Source: Desulfobulbaceae bacterium
Lineage (GTDB): Bacteria > Desulfobacterota > Desulfobulbia > Desulfobulbales > Desulfurivibrionaceae
Assembly (NCBI GenBank): GCA_003517965.1
Contig: DOZO01000049.1
Coordinates: forward strand, 1,621-19,027
Length of the DNA stretch: 17,407 nucleotides
Direction: 5' to 3'
Below, piece by piece: positions 1 through 7,382 of this stretch. Both the position numbers and the translations under genes were made by a program. Position 1 is the first letter of the stretch; each line of letters begins with the position of its first letter. The notes beneath the pieces are model-generated. The model made no database searches and had not been told where the DNA came from. It saw only the letters and a program-made list of their open reading frames with translations.

Positions 1-141
1 CGGCGGCTCCACCAACACCGGCGACAACTGCCCGGAGGTCTCCACCTGCAGGGGCTTGCCCACCGTGATATTAAGATCAGAAACATTGCCATAGGTCTCC
101 AACATGCTGGTGATCCAGTAATCTATTTCCGTTTGTTTCAT
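1..141 (-). CDS. pilT: PilT-like twitching motility ATPase, N-terminal fragment (runs off the window)
   Basis: Reading the minus strand from the ATG at 141 gives 47 codons that stay open to the window edge, so only the N-terminus is seen. It begins MKQTEIDYWI and contains the stretch SDLNITVGKPLQVETSGQL. This matches the start of PilT-family secretion ATPases, where an acidic-Leu-x-(I/L)-(T)-x-G-x-P segment begins the N-terminal PAS-like domain before the RecA-like core. PilT powers type IV pilus retraction at the inner-membrane base. An AAGGA Shine-Dalgarno lies about 8 bases before the ATG, and a promoter with a perfect TATAAT sits upstream. The Walker motifs lie outside the window, so the paralogue (PilT, PilU or another GspE-type ATPase) cannot be decided. 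Confidence 0.6.
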   Translation of the reverse strand, partial: MKQTEIDYWITSMLETYGNVSDLNITVGKPLQVETSGQLSPVLVEPP

Positions 142-191
142 GGGTGTGTCCTTGCCAACATGTCTTGTTATCTGCCTGCTATGCTGAAATG

Positions 192-221
192 ATTATATAA
201 GAACGGACCGGATTCAAACAA
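192..221 (-). promoter_or_regulatory. Candidate sigma70 promoter for the PilT-like gene
   Basis: On the minus strand TTGTTT (complement of 216-221) is followed after 18 bases by a perfect TATAAT (complement of 192-197). Transcription would start near 185, leaving a leader of about 45 bases before the ATG at 141. It begins directly after the mltA stop codon, so the PilT-like gene probably has its own promoter besides any readthrough from mltA. Confidence 0.5.
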
Positions 222-1415
222 CTATTTCTTTTTTATCAAAAAATACAGCTCTCCAGGATGTTTCATATTGCCAGCCGCCACCTCGGCATAGCGGCCAGCC
301 CCCCAAAACAGATCAAGTCGCCCGGCCCCAGTGATGGCGGAACCGCAATCCTGATTCACCACGAAACGATTCAAGGGCTCCCAGGCGATAATCTCTCCAT
401 CCTCATTGACTATTGGTTTACGAGAGGTCAAAAAAGCCAGGCTTGTAGGCGGAAAGCAGTCCTGGTCAAGGGCCACCGACCGGCCAGGGGTAAGAGGCTC
501 GCTTAAGCAACCCAGAGGCCCAACAGCGGCAGCATCCCCCCAGCGGAAAAAAATATAGGAATCGTTATGGTGCAGGATAGCCTCCTGTTCCTCGGGATGT
601 TCCTTAAGATAACGAACGATCCTGGGCATGGTCGCCTCTTCCAGAGGTATAACGCCTTGTTCCACTAACAGTTTTCCGATACTGCGGTATTGATGCCCGT
701 TTTTTGCGGCGAACTGCACCCGCCGCAGAGTGCCGTCTGCAAGCTCTATCTGGCCTGAGCCTTGAATGTGCAGAATGAAGGCCTCCACCGGATCAGCAAG
801 AAAGGCCAGTTCCTGACCGGCCAGCAACTGGCCTTTTTCGATTTCAGCCCTAGTAGGATAGGGAACAAGGTTGCCGTTCTTCAGCCGGCCTGTTTTTTTC
901 TCCCAACCTTGTCCACCAGAGATGGAAATCAGATCCGCAGGCTTTTGATATAGGGGATAGCGATAGATGGCGGTTCTGGTCAGGCTGGCCTTGAAAAGAG
1001 GTTCAAAATAGCCGGTAACAAAAATCCTGGCATCATCGGCTTTGCCTCTTGCCTGGCACAGATTAAACTGCTCTGCAACGATCTCCCCCAGAACCTTGGC
1101 TGAAGGAGTTTCCTCAATTATCCGCTGGAAGGTGAGCAGTGATTCAATGAGCCAGCTGACGGTATACTCTTCCCCGCAGAGGACAAAGGTCTTTTCCCCA
1201 GGAAGCTTCCTGAGATAATGCACACTTTGTTCGATGGCCGGAGCAAGAGATGCATAGGCCAGATCATCCAGGAGCAATGGCAAATCCACCACTAAAGGCA
1301 CGGTGGCATTCGAGCCGCATTGGGCCGCCACGAACTGAGGCAAGACTAAGAGCAGGCCGCAGCCCAGGATAATCAGGCCAAAAAAAAATCGCCTTGTTTT
1401 GGTGAAGATCCGCAT
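222..1415 (-). CDS. mltA: Membrane-bound lytic murein transglycosylase A (MltA family)
   Basis: It cleaves the MurNAc-GlcNAc bond of peptidoglycan non-hydrolytically, forming 1,6-anhydroMurNAc in the periplasm. The protein has about 397 residues. It shows an N-terminal hydrophobic export segment (FFFGLIILGCGLLLVLPQF), the MltA core with HIQGSGQIELADG, and a C-terminal 3D domain with SAITGAGRLDLFWGAG and NMKHPGELY. The Asp in RLDLFWG (about residue 368) aligns with the catalytic Asp308 of E. coli MltA. A TTG three codons upstream (1424) is open, but GAGGAGG lies about 10 bases before the ATG at 1415 and only 1 base before the TTG, so I prefer the ATG. E. coli MltA is a lipoprotein. Here the Cys after the export segment is preceded by AAQ, not a good lipobox, so the protein may be soluble or anchored by its uncleaved signal. 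Confidence 0.93.
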   Translation of the reverse strand: MRIFTKTRRFFFGLIILGCGLLLVLPQFVAAQCGSNATVPLVVDLPLLLDDLAYASLAPAIEQSVHYLRKLPGEKTFVLCGEEYTVSWLIESLLTFQRIIEETPSAKVLGEIVAEQFNLCQARGKADDARIFVTGYFEPLFKASLTRTAIYRYPLYQKPADLISISGGQGWEKKTGRLKNGNLVPYPTRAEIEKGQLLAGQELAFLADPVEAFILHIQGSGQIELADGTLRRVQFAAKNGHQYRSIGKLLVEQGVIPLEEATMPRIVRYLKEHPEEQEAILHHNDSYIFFRWGDAAAVGPLGCLSEPLTPGRSVALDQDCFPPTSLAFLTSRKPIVNEDGEIIAWEPLNRFVVNQDCGSAITGAGRLDLFWGAGRYAEVAAGNMKHPGELYFLIKKK

Positions 1416-1452
1416 CCGTTCCAAGCCTCCTCATTATTGCTGAACTCGTTAC

Positions 1453-1461
1453 ACCATAGCA
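1453..1461 (-). promoter_or_regulatory. Possible extended -10 element for mltA
   Basis: The minus strand reads TGCTATGGT here, an extended -10 (TGnTATnnT), about 40 bases upstream of the mltA ATG. No good -35 is found at 16-18 bases, as expected for an extended -10 promoter but also for a chance match. Confidence 0.3.
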
Positions 1462-1520
1462 GAAAATATTCGGCAATGCACCTCTGAAGCATGTTTTTCC
1501 CAACCTTGCATCAACCAGAC

Positions 1521-1542
1521 CAACCTGTACTTTTACAGGTTG
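1521..1542. repeat. Perfect 9-bp stem-loop in the mltA-acs intergenic region
   Basis: CAACCTGTA (1521-1529) and TACAGGTTG (1534-1542) are exact reverse complements around a 4-base loop. Neither strand shows a T-run after it, so it is a poor intrinsic terminator. Its place between divergent genes would fit an operator dyad or a leader hairpin. Function unknown. Confidence 0.45.
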
Positions 1543-1636
1543 AGAGCTACGTTCAGGAAGTGATAAATAAATATGGCAATTGTCGCAGACACTCGTTATA
1601 TACTCTATTCTTTAGGTATATACCCCTATGCATATG

Positions 1637-1670
1637 ATCAAGCTAAATAGTTGTAACTACTCAGCTTGAT
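1637..1670 (+). repeat. Imperfect hairpin upstream of the acs repeat element
   Basis: ATCAAGCT (1637-1644) pairs exactly with AGCTTGAT (1663-1670). Inside, TAGT (1648-1651) pairs with ACTA (1656-1659), with a 3x3 internal loop between the two stems. The segment GTAACTACTCAGC at 1653-1665 resembles the left arm of the larger element that follows (GTAACTGCTTAGC at 1698-1710), so this may be a degenerate partial copy. Confidence 0.35.
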
Positions 1671-1697
1671 GCCGTAATTGAACAAAAGTCACGAAAT

Positions 1698-1804
1698 GTA
1701 ACTGCTTAGCAGTGCCGTAGATGCGCGAAAGAGGCCTGAGAAGTGTGCTGTTCGCACATGAGCAGGCCGATGACAAAGCAGATGCGGTGCTACTGAGCAG
1801 TTAC
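1698..1804 (+). repeat. 107-base structured interspersed repeat element, copy 1 (possible structured RNA or MITE-like element)
   Basis: The element folds on itself from end to end. The outer stem pairs 1698-1719 with 1783-1804: 22 positions, one mismatch (C1710/A1792) and several G-U pairs, beginning with the exact match GTAACTGCT/AGCAGTTAC. Further in, GGCCTG (1733-1738) pairs with CAGGCC (1763-1768). At the tip TGTGC (1744-1748) pairs with GCACA (1754-1758) around a 5-base loop. A related sequence starts at 17350, about three quarters identical over 58 bases, so this is a dispersed family and not a chance hairpin. It ends about 20 bases before the acs Shine-Dalgarno. No target-site duplication, transposase or known riboswitch family was recognised. 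Confidence 0.65.
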
Positions 1805-1835
1805 GAATAGTTAGCAAAAAATCGGAGGTAGAATA

Positions 1836-3827
1836 ATGCGCGAAGATGAAAAAATTGAAAGTCTGATGCAGGAAAAACGCCTTTTTGCTCCACCGGCCGC
1901 AGGCCAGGCGCAGGCCCATGTAAAGAGCATGGCCGATTACGAAGCCCTGTACCAGCGCTCCATGGAGGATCCAGAAGGATTCTGGGCCGATCGCGCCAAG
2001 GAGCTGATCACCTGGGAGAAACCGTGGACCAAGGTGCTTGAGGCAGACATGCACACGCCAGAGGTCAAATGGTTCCAGGGCGGCAGACTTAATGTTTCCT
2101 ATAACTGCCTTGATCGCCACCTGGAAAACGGCCGCCGCAACAAGGCCGCAATCATCTTTCAGGGCGAACCCGAGGGCGATGTCCGGGTTTACACCTACCA
2201 GATGCTGCACACCGAGGTCTGCCGGTTTGCCAACGTGCTCAAGAAAATGGGGATAACAAAAGGCGATCGGGTCGCCGTGTACCTGCCCATGATTCCCGAG
2301 CTTGCCATCACCCTCCTGGCCTGCACCCGGATCGGCGCCATCCACAGTGTGGTTTTTGCCGGTTTCTCCGCCCAAAGCCTCAAGAGCCGGATCCAGGACT
2401 GCGAAGCCAAGATACTGGTCACTGCCGACGCCGTTTTGCGGGCCGGCAAAACCATCCCTTTGAAACCCGCGGTTGACGATGCTCTGAAGGACTGTGAGAG
2501 CGTCAAGCAATGCATCCTGGTTAAACGGGCCGGCAACGAGGTTACCATGCGCGAGGGTCGTGACCTCTGGTGGCACACGGAAATGGCCGCCGAGGACATC
2601 AGCGGCCAATGCGCCCCGGAAAGCATGGAAGCGGAGGACAACCTGTTCATCCTCTACACCTCAGGTTCCACCGGCAAGCCCAAGGGCGTAGTCCATACAA
2701 CCGGCGGCTATCTGACCTATGTGGCGCATACCACCCAGTGGGTCTTCGATCTGAACGACAACGATGTACATTGGTGTACCGCCGATATCGGCTGGGTTAC
2801 CGGCCACAGCTATATTCTCTACGGACCCTTGGCCCTGGGCGCCACTACTCTAATGTTTGAAGGGGTGCCTTCCTGGCCTGCCCCTGATCGTTTCTGGCAT
2901 ATCTGCGAGAAGTTCAGAGTCAATATCTTCTATACCGCACCCACCGTTATCCGTTCTCTGATGCGGGAAGGCGACAAATGGACCAGAAAACATGATCTCT
3001 CTTCCCTGCGGGTCCTTGGTTCGGTGGGTGAACCCATCAATCCGGAAGCCTGGATGTGGTACCACGAGCATATCGGCAAGAGCAAACTCCCCATTGTTGA
3101 TACCTGGTGGCAGACCGAAACCGGCGGGATCATGATCTCCGCTCTCCCCTTCGCCACTCCGCTCAAACCCGGATCGGCCACCCGGCCCCTGCCCGGCATC
3201 GACGCGGCCATCCTGCGCGAAGACGGCAGCGAAGCAGCCCCCAACGAGGGCGGACATCTGGTGATCCGCAAGCCGTGGCCTGGTATGCTCCGTGGCGTGT
3301 ACCGCGATCCAGGCCGCTACAAAAAAACCTATTTCACCCGCTACGAAGGCATCTACGATCCGGAAGACGGCGCAAGAAAAGATGAGGACGGCTATTTCTG
3401 GGTTATGGGACGGCTGGATGACGTTATCAATGTTTCCGGCCACCGCCTTGGCACTGCCGAAATCGAATCCGCACTGGTGGCACACCCGTTAGTGGCTGAG
3501 GCCGGAGTGGTTGGCGCGCCCCACGAAATCAAGGGCCAGACCATCTATGCCTATGTTTCCCTAAAAACCGGGGTTGAACCCAGCAACGAGCTGCGCATTG
3601 AGCTTCGCACCCAAGTTCGCAAGGAGATCGGGCCCATCGCTATCCCGGAGTTTATCCAGTTTGCCGAGGGACTACCCAAAACAAGAAGCGGCAAGATCAT
3701 GCGCCGAATCCTGCGCAAGATCTCGGCCGGCGAGACCGAGGCCCATGATTTCGGCGACATCTCAACCCTGGCCGATCCTTCCGTAGTTGCCGCCTTGGTT
3801 GTCGGTAGCAAGGAATTTATCAAGTAG
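1836..3827 (+). CDS. acs: Acetyl-CoA synthetase (AMP-forming acetate--CoA ligase)
   Basis: This cytoplasmic enzyme converts acetate, ATP and CoA to acetyl-CoA, AMP and PPi in two steps through acetyl-AMP. The 663 residues match the usual length of about 650. In order: an N-terminal ACAS domain, the ATP loop YTSGSTGKPKG (residues 274-284), the acyl-adenylate motif WWQTETGG (424-431), the hinge region with VMGRLDDVINVSGHRLGTAEIE, and the C-terminal PKTRSGKIMRR with Lys620 at the position acetylated in Salmonella Acs. The ATG at 1836 has GGAGG 7 bases upstream. A long structured repeat precedes the ribosome binding site, and a hairpin follows the stop codon. The next gene is a symporter, 152 bases on. 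The motif set fits Acs better than propionyl-CoA synthetase, but substrate preference cannot be proved from sequence. Confidence 0.96.
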   Translation: MREDEKIESLMQEKRLFAPPAAGQAQAHVKSMADYEALYQRSMEDPEGFWADRAKELITWEKPWTKVLEADMHTPEVKWFQGGRLNVSYNCLDRHLENGRRNKAAIIFQGEPEGDVRVYTYQMLHTEVCRFANVLKKMGITKGDRVAVYLPMIPELAITLLACTRIGAIHSVVFAGFSAQSLKSRIQDCEAKILVTADAVLRAGKTIPLKPAVDDALKDCESVKQCILVKRAGNEVTMREGRDLWWHTEMAAEDISGQCAPESMEAEDNLFILYTSGSTGKPKGVVHTTGGYLTYVAHTTQWVFDLNDNDVHWCTADIGWVTGHSYILYGPLALGATTLMFEGVPSWPAPDRFWHICEKFRVNIFYTAPTVIRSLMREGDKWTRKHDLSSLRVLGSVGEPINPEAWMWYHEHIGKSKLPIVDTWWQTETGGIMISALPFATPLKPGSATRPLPGIDAAILREDGSEAAPNEGGHLVIRKPWPGMLRGVYRDPGRYKKTYFTRYEGIYDPEDGARKDEDGYFWVMGRLDDVINVSGHRLGTAEIESALVAHPLVAEAGVVGAPHEIKGQTIYAYVSLKTGVEPSNELRIELRTQVRKEIGPIAIPEFIQFAEGLPKTRSGKIMRRILRKISAGETEAHDFGDISTLADPSVVAALVVGSKEFIK

Positions 3828-3835
3828 GGCAAATT

Positions 3836-3868
3836 GTTCCGGCTAACCCCATACGGGGTAGCCGGAAC
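3836..3868 (+). terminator. Hairpin after acs, possible terminator
   Basis: GTTCCGGCTAACCCC (3836-3850) pairs with GGGGTAGCCGGAAC (3855-3868) with one bulged A and a 4-base loop, starting 8 bases after the acs stop. The stem is strong, but the nearest T-run comes about 17 bases later, so termination may be weak, or the hairpin may protect the 3' end. Confidence 0.5.
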
Positions 3869-3979
3869 ACTCGCCACTCAGCACTCTTTTTATCCCCTTT
3901 GCATCCTCTTTTTTTTCAGGTATTTTGACAAGGTATCCTTCCGTCTCTCCTGAAAACCTCTCACACAAAGGGCAAAAAC

Positions 3980-5305
3980 ATGGAATCCATCGAACTGTTG
4001 ATCTCCACCCTCTCCGGCTGGATCTGGGGGCCACCCATGCTGACCTTGCTGGTAGGCACCGGCCTGTACCTGACCGTAATTCTGCGCGGCATGCAGTTTC
4101 GCGCTCTACCACACGCCCTGCGCCTGATCTGGCACAAGGAGCATGCCAGCGACGGAGACATCAGCCACTTTGCCGCTTTGATGACCGCGCTTGCGGCCAC
4201 GGTGGGAATCGGCAACATTGTCGGGGTTGCGACCGCCATCAGCCTTGGCGGCCCAGGGGCGGTGTTCTGGATGTGGATGACGGGGCTGGTTGGCATGGCC
4301 ACCAAATACGCGGAAGCTGTGCTGGCGGTGAAATACCGGGAAAAAGGCGAACACGGCATGCGTGGCGGCCCAATGTACTATCTGGCCAAGGGTGCGGAGT
4401 TGCCCAAACTGGCCTGGCTCTTCGCCCTGTTCACTGCTTTAGCCACCTTTGGCATCGGCAATATGACCCAGGCCAATGCGGTAGCCACCATCTTTCAATC
4501 TACCTTCAACATCGAACCCTGGCTTACCGGCACAGTGCTGATGCTGCTCACCGGCCTGGTGATCCTGGGAGGCATCAAGTCCATTGGCCGCTTCACCTCC
4601 CTGCTGGTGCCGTTCATGATCGTCGGTTATACCGGCGCTGCGCTTGTGGTGCTGGCGCTCAACGCCAGCGAAATCCCCCATGCTCTCGGACTGATTTTCT
4701 ACCACGCCTTCAATCCAGCCGCTGCCAGCGGCGGTTTTGCCGGCTCAATGGTGGCCGCCTCCATGCGCTACGGCATTGCCCGCGGCGTCTTTTCCAATGA
4801 GTCTGGCCTGGGCTCAGCTCCCATCGCCGCCGCCGCCGCCCGAACCCACGACCCGGTCAAACAGGCGCTGGTAAGCATGACCCAGACCTTTATTGACACC
4901 CTGGTAGTCTGCACCATGACCGCCATGGTAATCCTCACCAGCCAGTCATGGCTGCAAGGAGTCGCACCGGGGCAGATGACCAGCGTCAGTTTCGGCGAAA
5001 CTTTGGGTCAGACCGGGGTGATTATTGTCGCCGTGGCTACGGCGCTTTTCGCTTACTCCACCCTGATCGGCTGGAATTACTATGGAGAAAAAGCCATCGA
5101 ATACCTGGCCGGTCGGCGCGCTATTGCCCCTTATCGGGTGGTTTTTGTCGCAGTGGTTATTATTGGAGCGATGATGAAACTGGAATTTGTCTGGAACTTC
5201 TCTGATCTGATGAACGGGATGATGGCCATTCCCAACATTGTCGGCCTGCTACTGCTGGCTCAGGTAGTCAAGGCGGAAACCGAACGGTATTTTCAACAAC
5301 GGTAA
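3980..5305 (+). CDS. AGCS-family sodium:alanine/glycine symporter
   Basis: An inner-membrane sodium-coupled amino acid transporter of the alanine or glycine:cation symporter family, 441 residues against a usual 440-490. Most of the chain is hydrophobic, with roughly ten membrane segments. Family landmarks are TVGIGNIVGVATAISLGGPG (about 74-93), RGGPMYYLAKG (128-138), a GIGNMTQAN segment (158-166), and SNESGLGSAPIAAAAA (272-287), the strongly conserved signature of AlsT/DagA-type proteins. The ATG at 3980 has AAAGGG 7 bases upstream. It follows acs on the same strand after a hairpin, so shared transcription is uncertain. Alanine or glycine is the likely substrate from the family, but the sequence does not settle which. 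Confidence 0.93.
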   Translation: MESIELLISTLSGWIWGPPMLTLLVGTGLYLTVILRGMQFRALPHALRLIWHKEHASDGDISHFAALMTALAATVGIGNIVGVATAISLGGPGAVFWMWMTGLVGMATKYAEAVLAVKYREKGEHGMRGGPMYYLAKGAELPKLAWLFALFTALATFGIGNMTQANAVATIFQSTFNIEPWLTGTVLMLLTGLVILGGIKSIGRFTSLLVPFMIVGYTGAALVVLALNASEIPHALGLIFYHAFNPAAASGGFAGSMVAASMRYGIARGVFSNESGLGSAPIAAAAARTHDPVKQALVSMTQTFIDTLVVCTMTAMVILTSQSWLQGVAPGQMTSVSFGETLGQTGVIIVAVATALFAYSTLIGWNYYGEKAIEYLAGRRAIAPYRVVFVAVVIIGAMMKLEFVWNFSDLMNGMMAIPNIVGLLLLAQVVKAETERYFQQR

Positions 5306-5329
5306 TTCCATTTCTAAATCTTAAATCAT

Positions 5330-5351
5330 GGGGCACGGCATGCCGTGCCCC
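5330..5351. terminator. 22-base perfect palindrome between convergent genes, likely bidirectional terminator or REP-like unit
   Basis: GGGGCACGGCA (5330-5340) is followed directly by its exact reverse complement (5341-5351). It lies 25 bases after the symporter stop and reaches the last base of the mltB stop codon on the other strand. As RNA it would fold from either direction. A T5 tract follows about 13 bases later on the plus strand. Its GC-rich form also suits an intergenic repeat family. No second copy is in the window. Confidence 0.5.
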
Positions 5352-6400
5352 TACTCCCTTAATTTTTCTGCCAGTTCGGCAATGACCATAGCGTAGCGGT
5401 TTGAATTGTTCCATTTGGTCACGGCTTGAAAATTCGGGTAGCCGGCCACATAGCGCAGACCGCCGTCCCTAAGCTCAAGACCGACAATGGTTAACTCCCG
5501 GTTTTCAGGCGAAGGCGGCAGGGCAAGACCCTGAATCTTTTTCACCTCCGCCCTGGGAACGAAACCCTTGCGTCCTTGGGCATAGGCTTTTTCCAACTTG
5601 TCTCCCTTCAGTTTCTTCCCCAGTTCCTGGTAAATCGGGGACTTAAAGGTCCAGCCAAATCTGTGCAGATAGTTGGCAATGCTTGCCAGAATATCGGGCA
5701 CCGATTCCCAGACATCGCGCCTACCATCCCCGTCAAAATCCACAGCATAGAGGCGAAAACTTGAAGGGATGAACTGAGTTTGGCCAAAGGCCCCGCCATA
5801 GGAACCGGTGATCGCCAGCGGATCGACCCCGTTTTCCCGACAAAGCAGAAGGTATTCGATCAACTGTTCCCGATAGAACTTGCTGCGGCGGGGATAGGCA
5901 TCGAACATGGTGTTGAGGGTCTGAAACATGCTGAAGGCCCCTTTATGGGCGCCAAATTTGCTTTCGACCCCCCAAATGGCTACAACAATCTCTCTCTCTA
6001 CCCCCAGCTCTTTTTCAATCCGATCCAACACCTCACGATGTTCGCCAAGCAGCCTCCTTCCCTGTTCGATCATCTGCGGGGTAATAAAACGCGGTGAATA
6101 CTCAAAATAAGGCTTGGCCTCCCACTGGGTATCCATTAGTTCAAGCACTCGCTTCCTGATACTGACCCCGGCAAAGAGCCGATCAAGCTCTTCCTGGGCA
6201 AAACCGTGCTTACCGCTAAGTTCCTGGAAAATCTCTTGATAACGGAGGCTGGCCAGATCAATGGATTGACCATCCTCAACCAGGTCGGCGGCTCGAGGCT
6301 GCGGTTCCCTTTCGTCGGCTGATGAAAGACAGGGAGAAATGATCCAGGATAACAGGAAAAACAGGCTGACCACGCCTATATAGAGCAGGGAACGCCTCAT
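5351..6400 (-). CDS. mltB: Lytic murein transglycosylase B (SLT domain 2 / MltB family)
   Basis: A periplasmic peptidoglycan-cleaving enzyme of 349 residues. An N-terminal hydrophobic segment (about 5-28) ends near SPCLSSADE, consistent with a signal peptide. The Cys there is preceded by Pro, so lipid attachment is doubtful. The catalytic Glu is E146 in AIWGVESKFG, matching Glu162 of E. coli Slt35/MltB. The family block SYGGAFGQTQFIPSSF (200-215) and an EF-hand-like DFDGDGRRDVW (221-231) follow. The C-terminus (GYPNFQAVTKWNNSNRYAM) is the usual MltB ending that packs near the active site. The ATG overlaps the stop of the upstream DHH gene as ATGA, so translation is probably coupled. It is the last gene of the minus-strand cluster. 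A second transglycosylase of a different fold (MltA) lies about 4 kb away. Confidence 0.93.
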   Translation of the reverse strand: MRRSLLYIGVVSLFFLLSWIISPCLSSADEREPQPRAADLVEDGQSIDLASLRYQEIFQELSGKHGFAQEELDRLFAGVSIRKRVLELMDTQWEAKPYFEYSPRFITPQMIEQGRRLLGEHREVLDRIEKELGVEREIVVAIWGVESKFGAHKGAFSMFQTLNTMFDAYPRRSKFYREQLIEYLLLCRENGVDPLAITGSYGGAFGQTQFIPSSFRLYAVDFDGDGRRDVWESVPDILASIANYLHRFGWTFKSPIYQELGKKLKGDKLEKAYAQGRKGFVPRAEVKKIQGLALPPSPENRELTIVGLELRDGGLRYVAGYPNFQAVTKWNNSNRYAMVIAELAEKLRE

Positions 6401-7356
6401 GGGGAAAACACCTCGTTAAATTTCTGACAAAAATCTTCAATCTGCCCGGCAGGCAAGGCATTGATCCCGGCCGCCGCAGCTCTGCCTCCACCCGTAGCAA
6501 AAGCACAGCATAGACTGTCGGCCCCTTGACGCCGAACAAGAGGCGCACGCACACTTACCATGAAACTGCCATCGTCATTATCCACTAACAGGGCATGGGC
6601 GGCATCCGGCCTTTCTCTGGCCTTCTCATTGCTGAACACCCCGGCTATCCGGTTGGCCCACTTTTCGGCAGGAAAGGCGAAAACCCGGCCATGGGCTGTT
6701 TCGCGCAGGGCCGTAATCATCCTGGCCCGCCGTAGATCATCGGCAAACCCCTGGCGCAACAGGGCAAGAAATTCGGCTTCCTCACAAAAAACCAAAGGGT
6801 CGGCATATGGTTTCACCGCCTCATAGAGCATCTGGGGAGGTATATGCAGATCCGCTATCTGTCGGCCATAGCTGTTGTAGTTCATCAACTCGCCCAATTC
6901 CTGCAGGCGCTCCACCTGGGCCTCGGTCAGCTGCAGAGTAGCCGCGGCCTTGCGGGCTGAGGCATGTAGATTGTCACCAAAGGCAGCAGCCACGGCCCAA
7001 GCCCGAAAACGCCCGCTCAGCAGGACATCAACCATAAGGGCGGTACAGATCTCGGGGCTGGGATCAAGATGGGCAACCAAATTAGGACTGGGCGGCAGAT
7101 CACCGGCGTAATGATGATCCACGTAGAAAACCCGGCAATACTCAAGCAATTGCAACAAGGCCGTCCTGTTGCTATCTAAGGAGATATCCAGCACGGTTAG
7201 TTCGGCCCCTCGCACCTGGGCTACCTGATCAAGAAGCCGAATATCCCGTTTAACTCCGGTAACCAGGGTCGCCTGCCGAGACTCTGCCAAACGAAGCTGG
7301 TGCAGGGAGCAAATGCCATCGGCATCGCCGTTGAAGATATCATAATACAGAGACAT
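6397..7356 (-). CDS. DHH/DHHA1-family phosphoesterase
   Basis: A 319-residue protein of the DHH superfamily (RecJ, NrnA nanoRNase, cyclic-dinucleotide phosphodiesterases), presumably cytoplasmic and Mn-dependent. Visible motifs: FNGDADGICS (8-17) as motif I, VLDIS with D57 as motif II, the signature DHH at 80-82 in FYVDHHYAGD, and a C-terminal DHHA1 block beginning GGGRAAAAGINALP near residue 289. Motif I lacks a His and has Asn at the outer acidic position seen in RecJ, so the metal site may differ. Proteins like this are sometimes labelled acetyltransferase in databases, which the motifs do not support. It sits 26 bases after lptD and overlaps mltB by 4 bases. The substrate (short RNA, pAp or a cyclic dinucleotide) cannot be told from sequence. 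Confidence 0.85.
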   Translation of the reverse strand: MSLYYDIFNGDADGICSLHQLRLAESRQATLVTGVKRDIRLLDQVAQVRGAELTVLDISLDSNRTALLQLLEYCRVFYVDHHYAGDLPPSPNLVAHLDPSPEICTALMVDVLLSGRFRAWAVAAAFGDNLHASARKAAATLQLTEAQVERLQELGELMNYNSYGRQIADLHIPPQMLYEAVKPYADPLVFCEEAEFLALLRQGFADDLRRARMITALRETAHGRVFAFPAEKWANRIAGVFSNEKARERPDAAHALLVDNDDGSFMVSVRAPLVRRQGADSLCCAFATGGGRAAAAGINALPAGQIEDFCQKFNEVFSP

Positions 7357-7382
7357 GAGTTCAGCGCTCGAGTTGGGATCAA

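Larger units (their letters stand above)
1425..1835. other. Divergent intergenic region between mltA and acs, rich in inverted repeats
   Basis: This 411-base gap has no convincing gene. It holds, in order, a possible extended -10 for mltA (1453-1461, minus), a perfect 9-bp hairpin (1521-1542), an AT-rich stretch at about 1561-1635, an imperfect hairpin (1637-1670), the 107-base structured repeat element (1698-1804) and the acs ribosome binding site GGAGG (1824-1828). I found no clear sigma70 promoter for acs in the AT-rich part. The TATACT at 1599-1604 has no well-spaced -35. Confidence 0.7.

Noticed and set aside
1574..1590. Sigma54 promoter (TGGCAATTGTCGCA) upstream of acs
   Set aside because: The GG and GC dinucleotides are 8 bases apart, not 10, so the -24/-12 spacing is wrong.
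1689..2609. Long open frame on the minus strand opposite acs (306 codons)
   Set aside because: It lies opposite a certain acs gene, has no recognisable domain and arises from the GC-rich third-position pattern of the real gene.
3925..3953. TTGACA at 3925-3930 as a promoter for the symporter gene
   Set aside because: No acceptable -10 is found 16-18 bases downstream.
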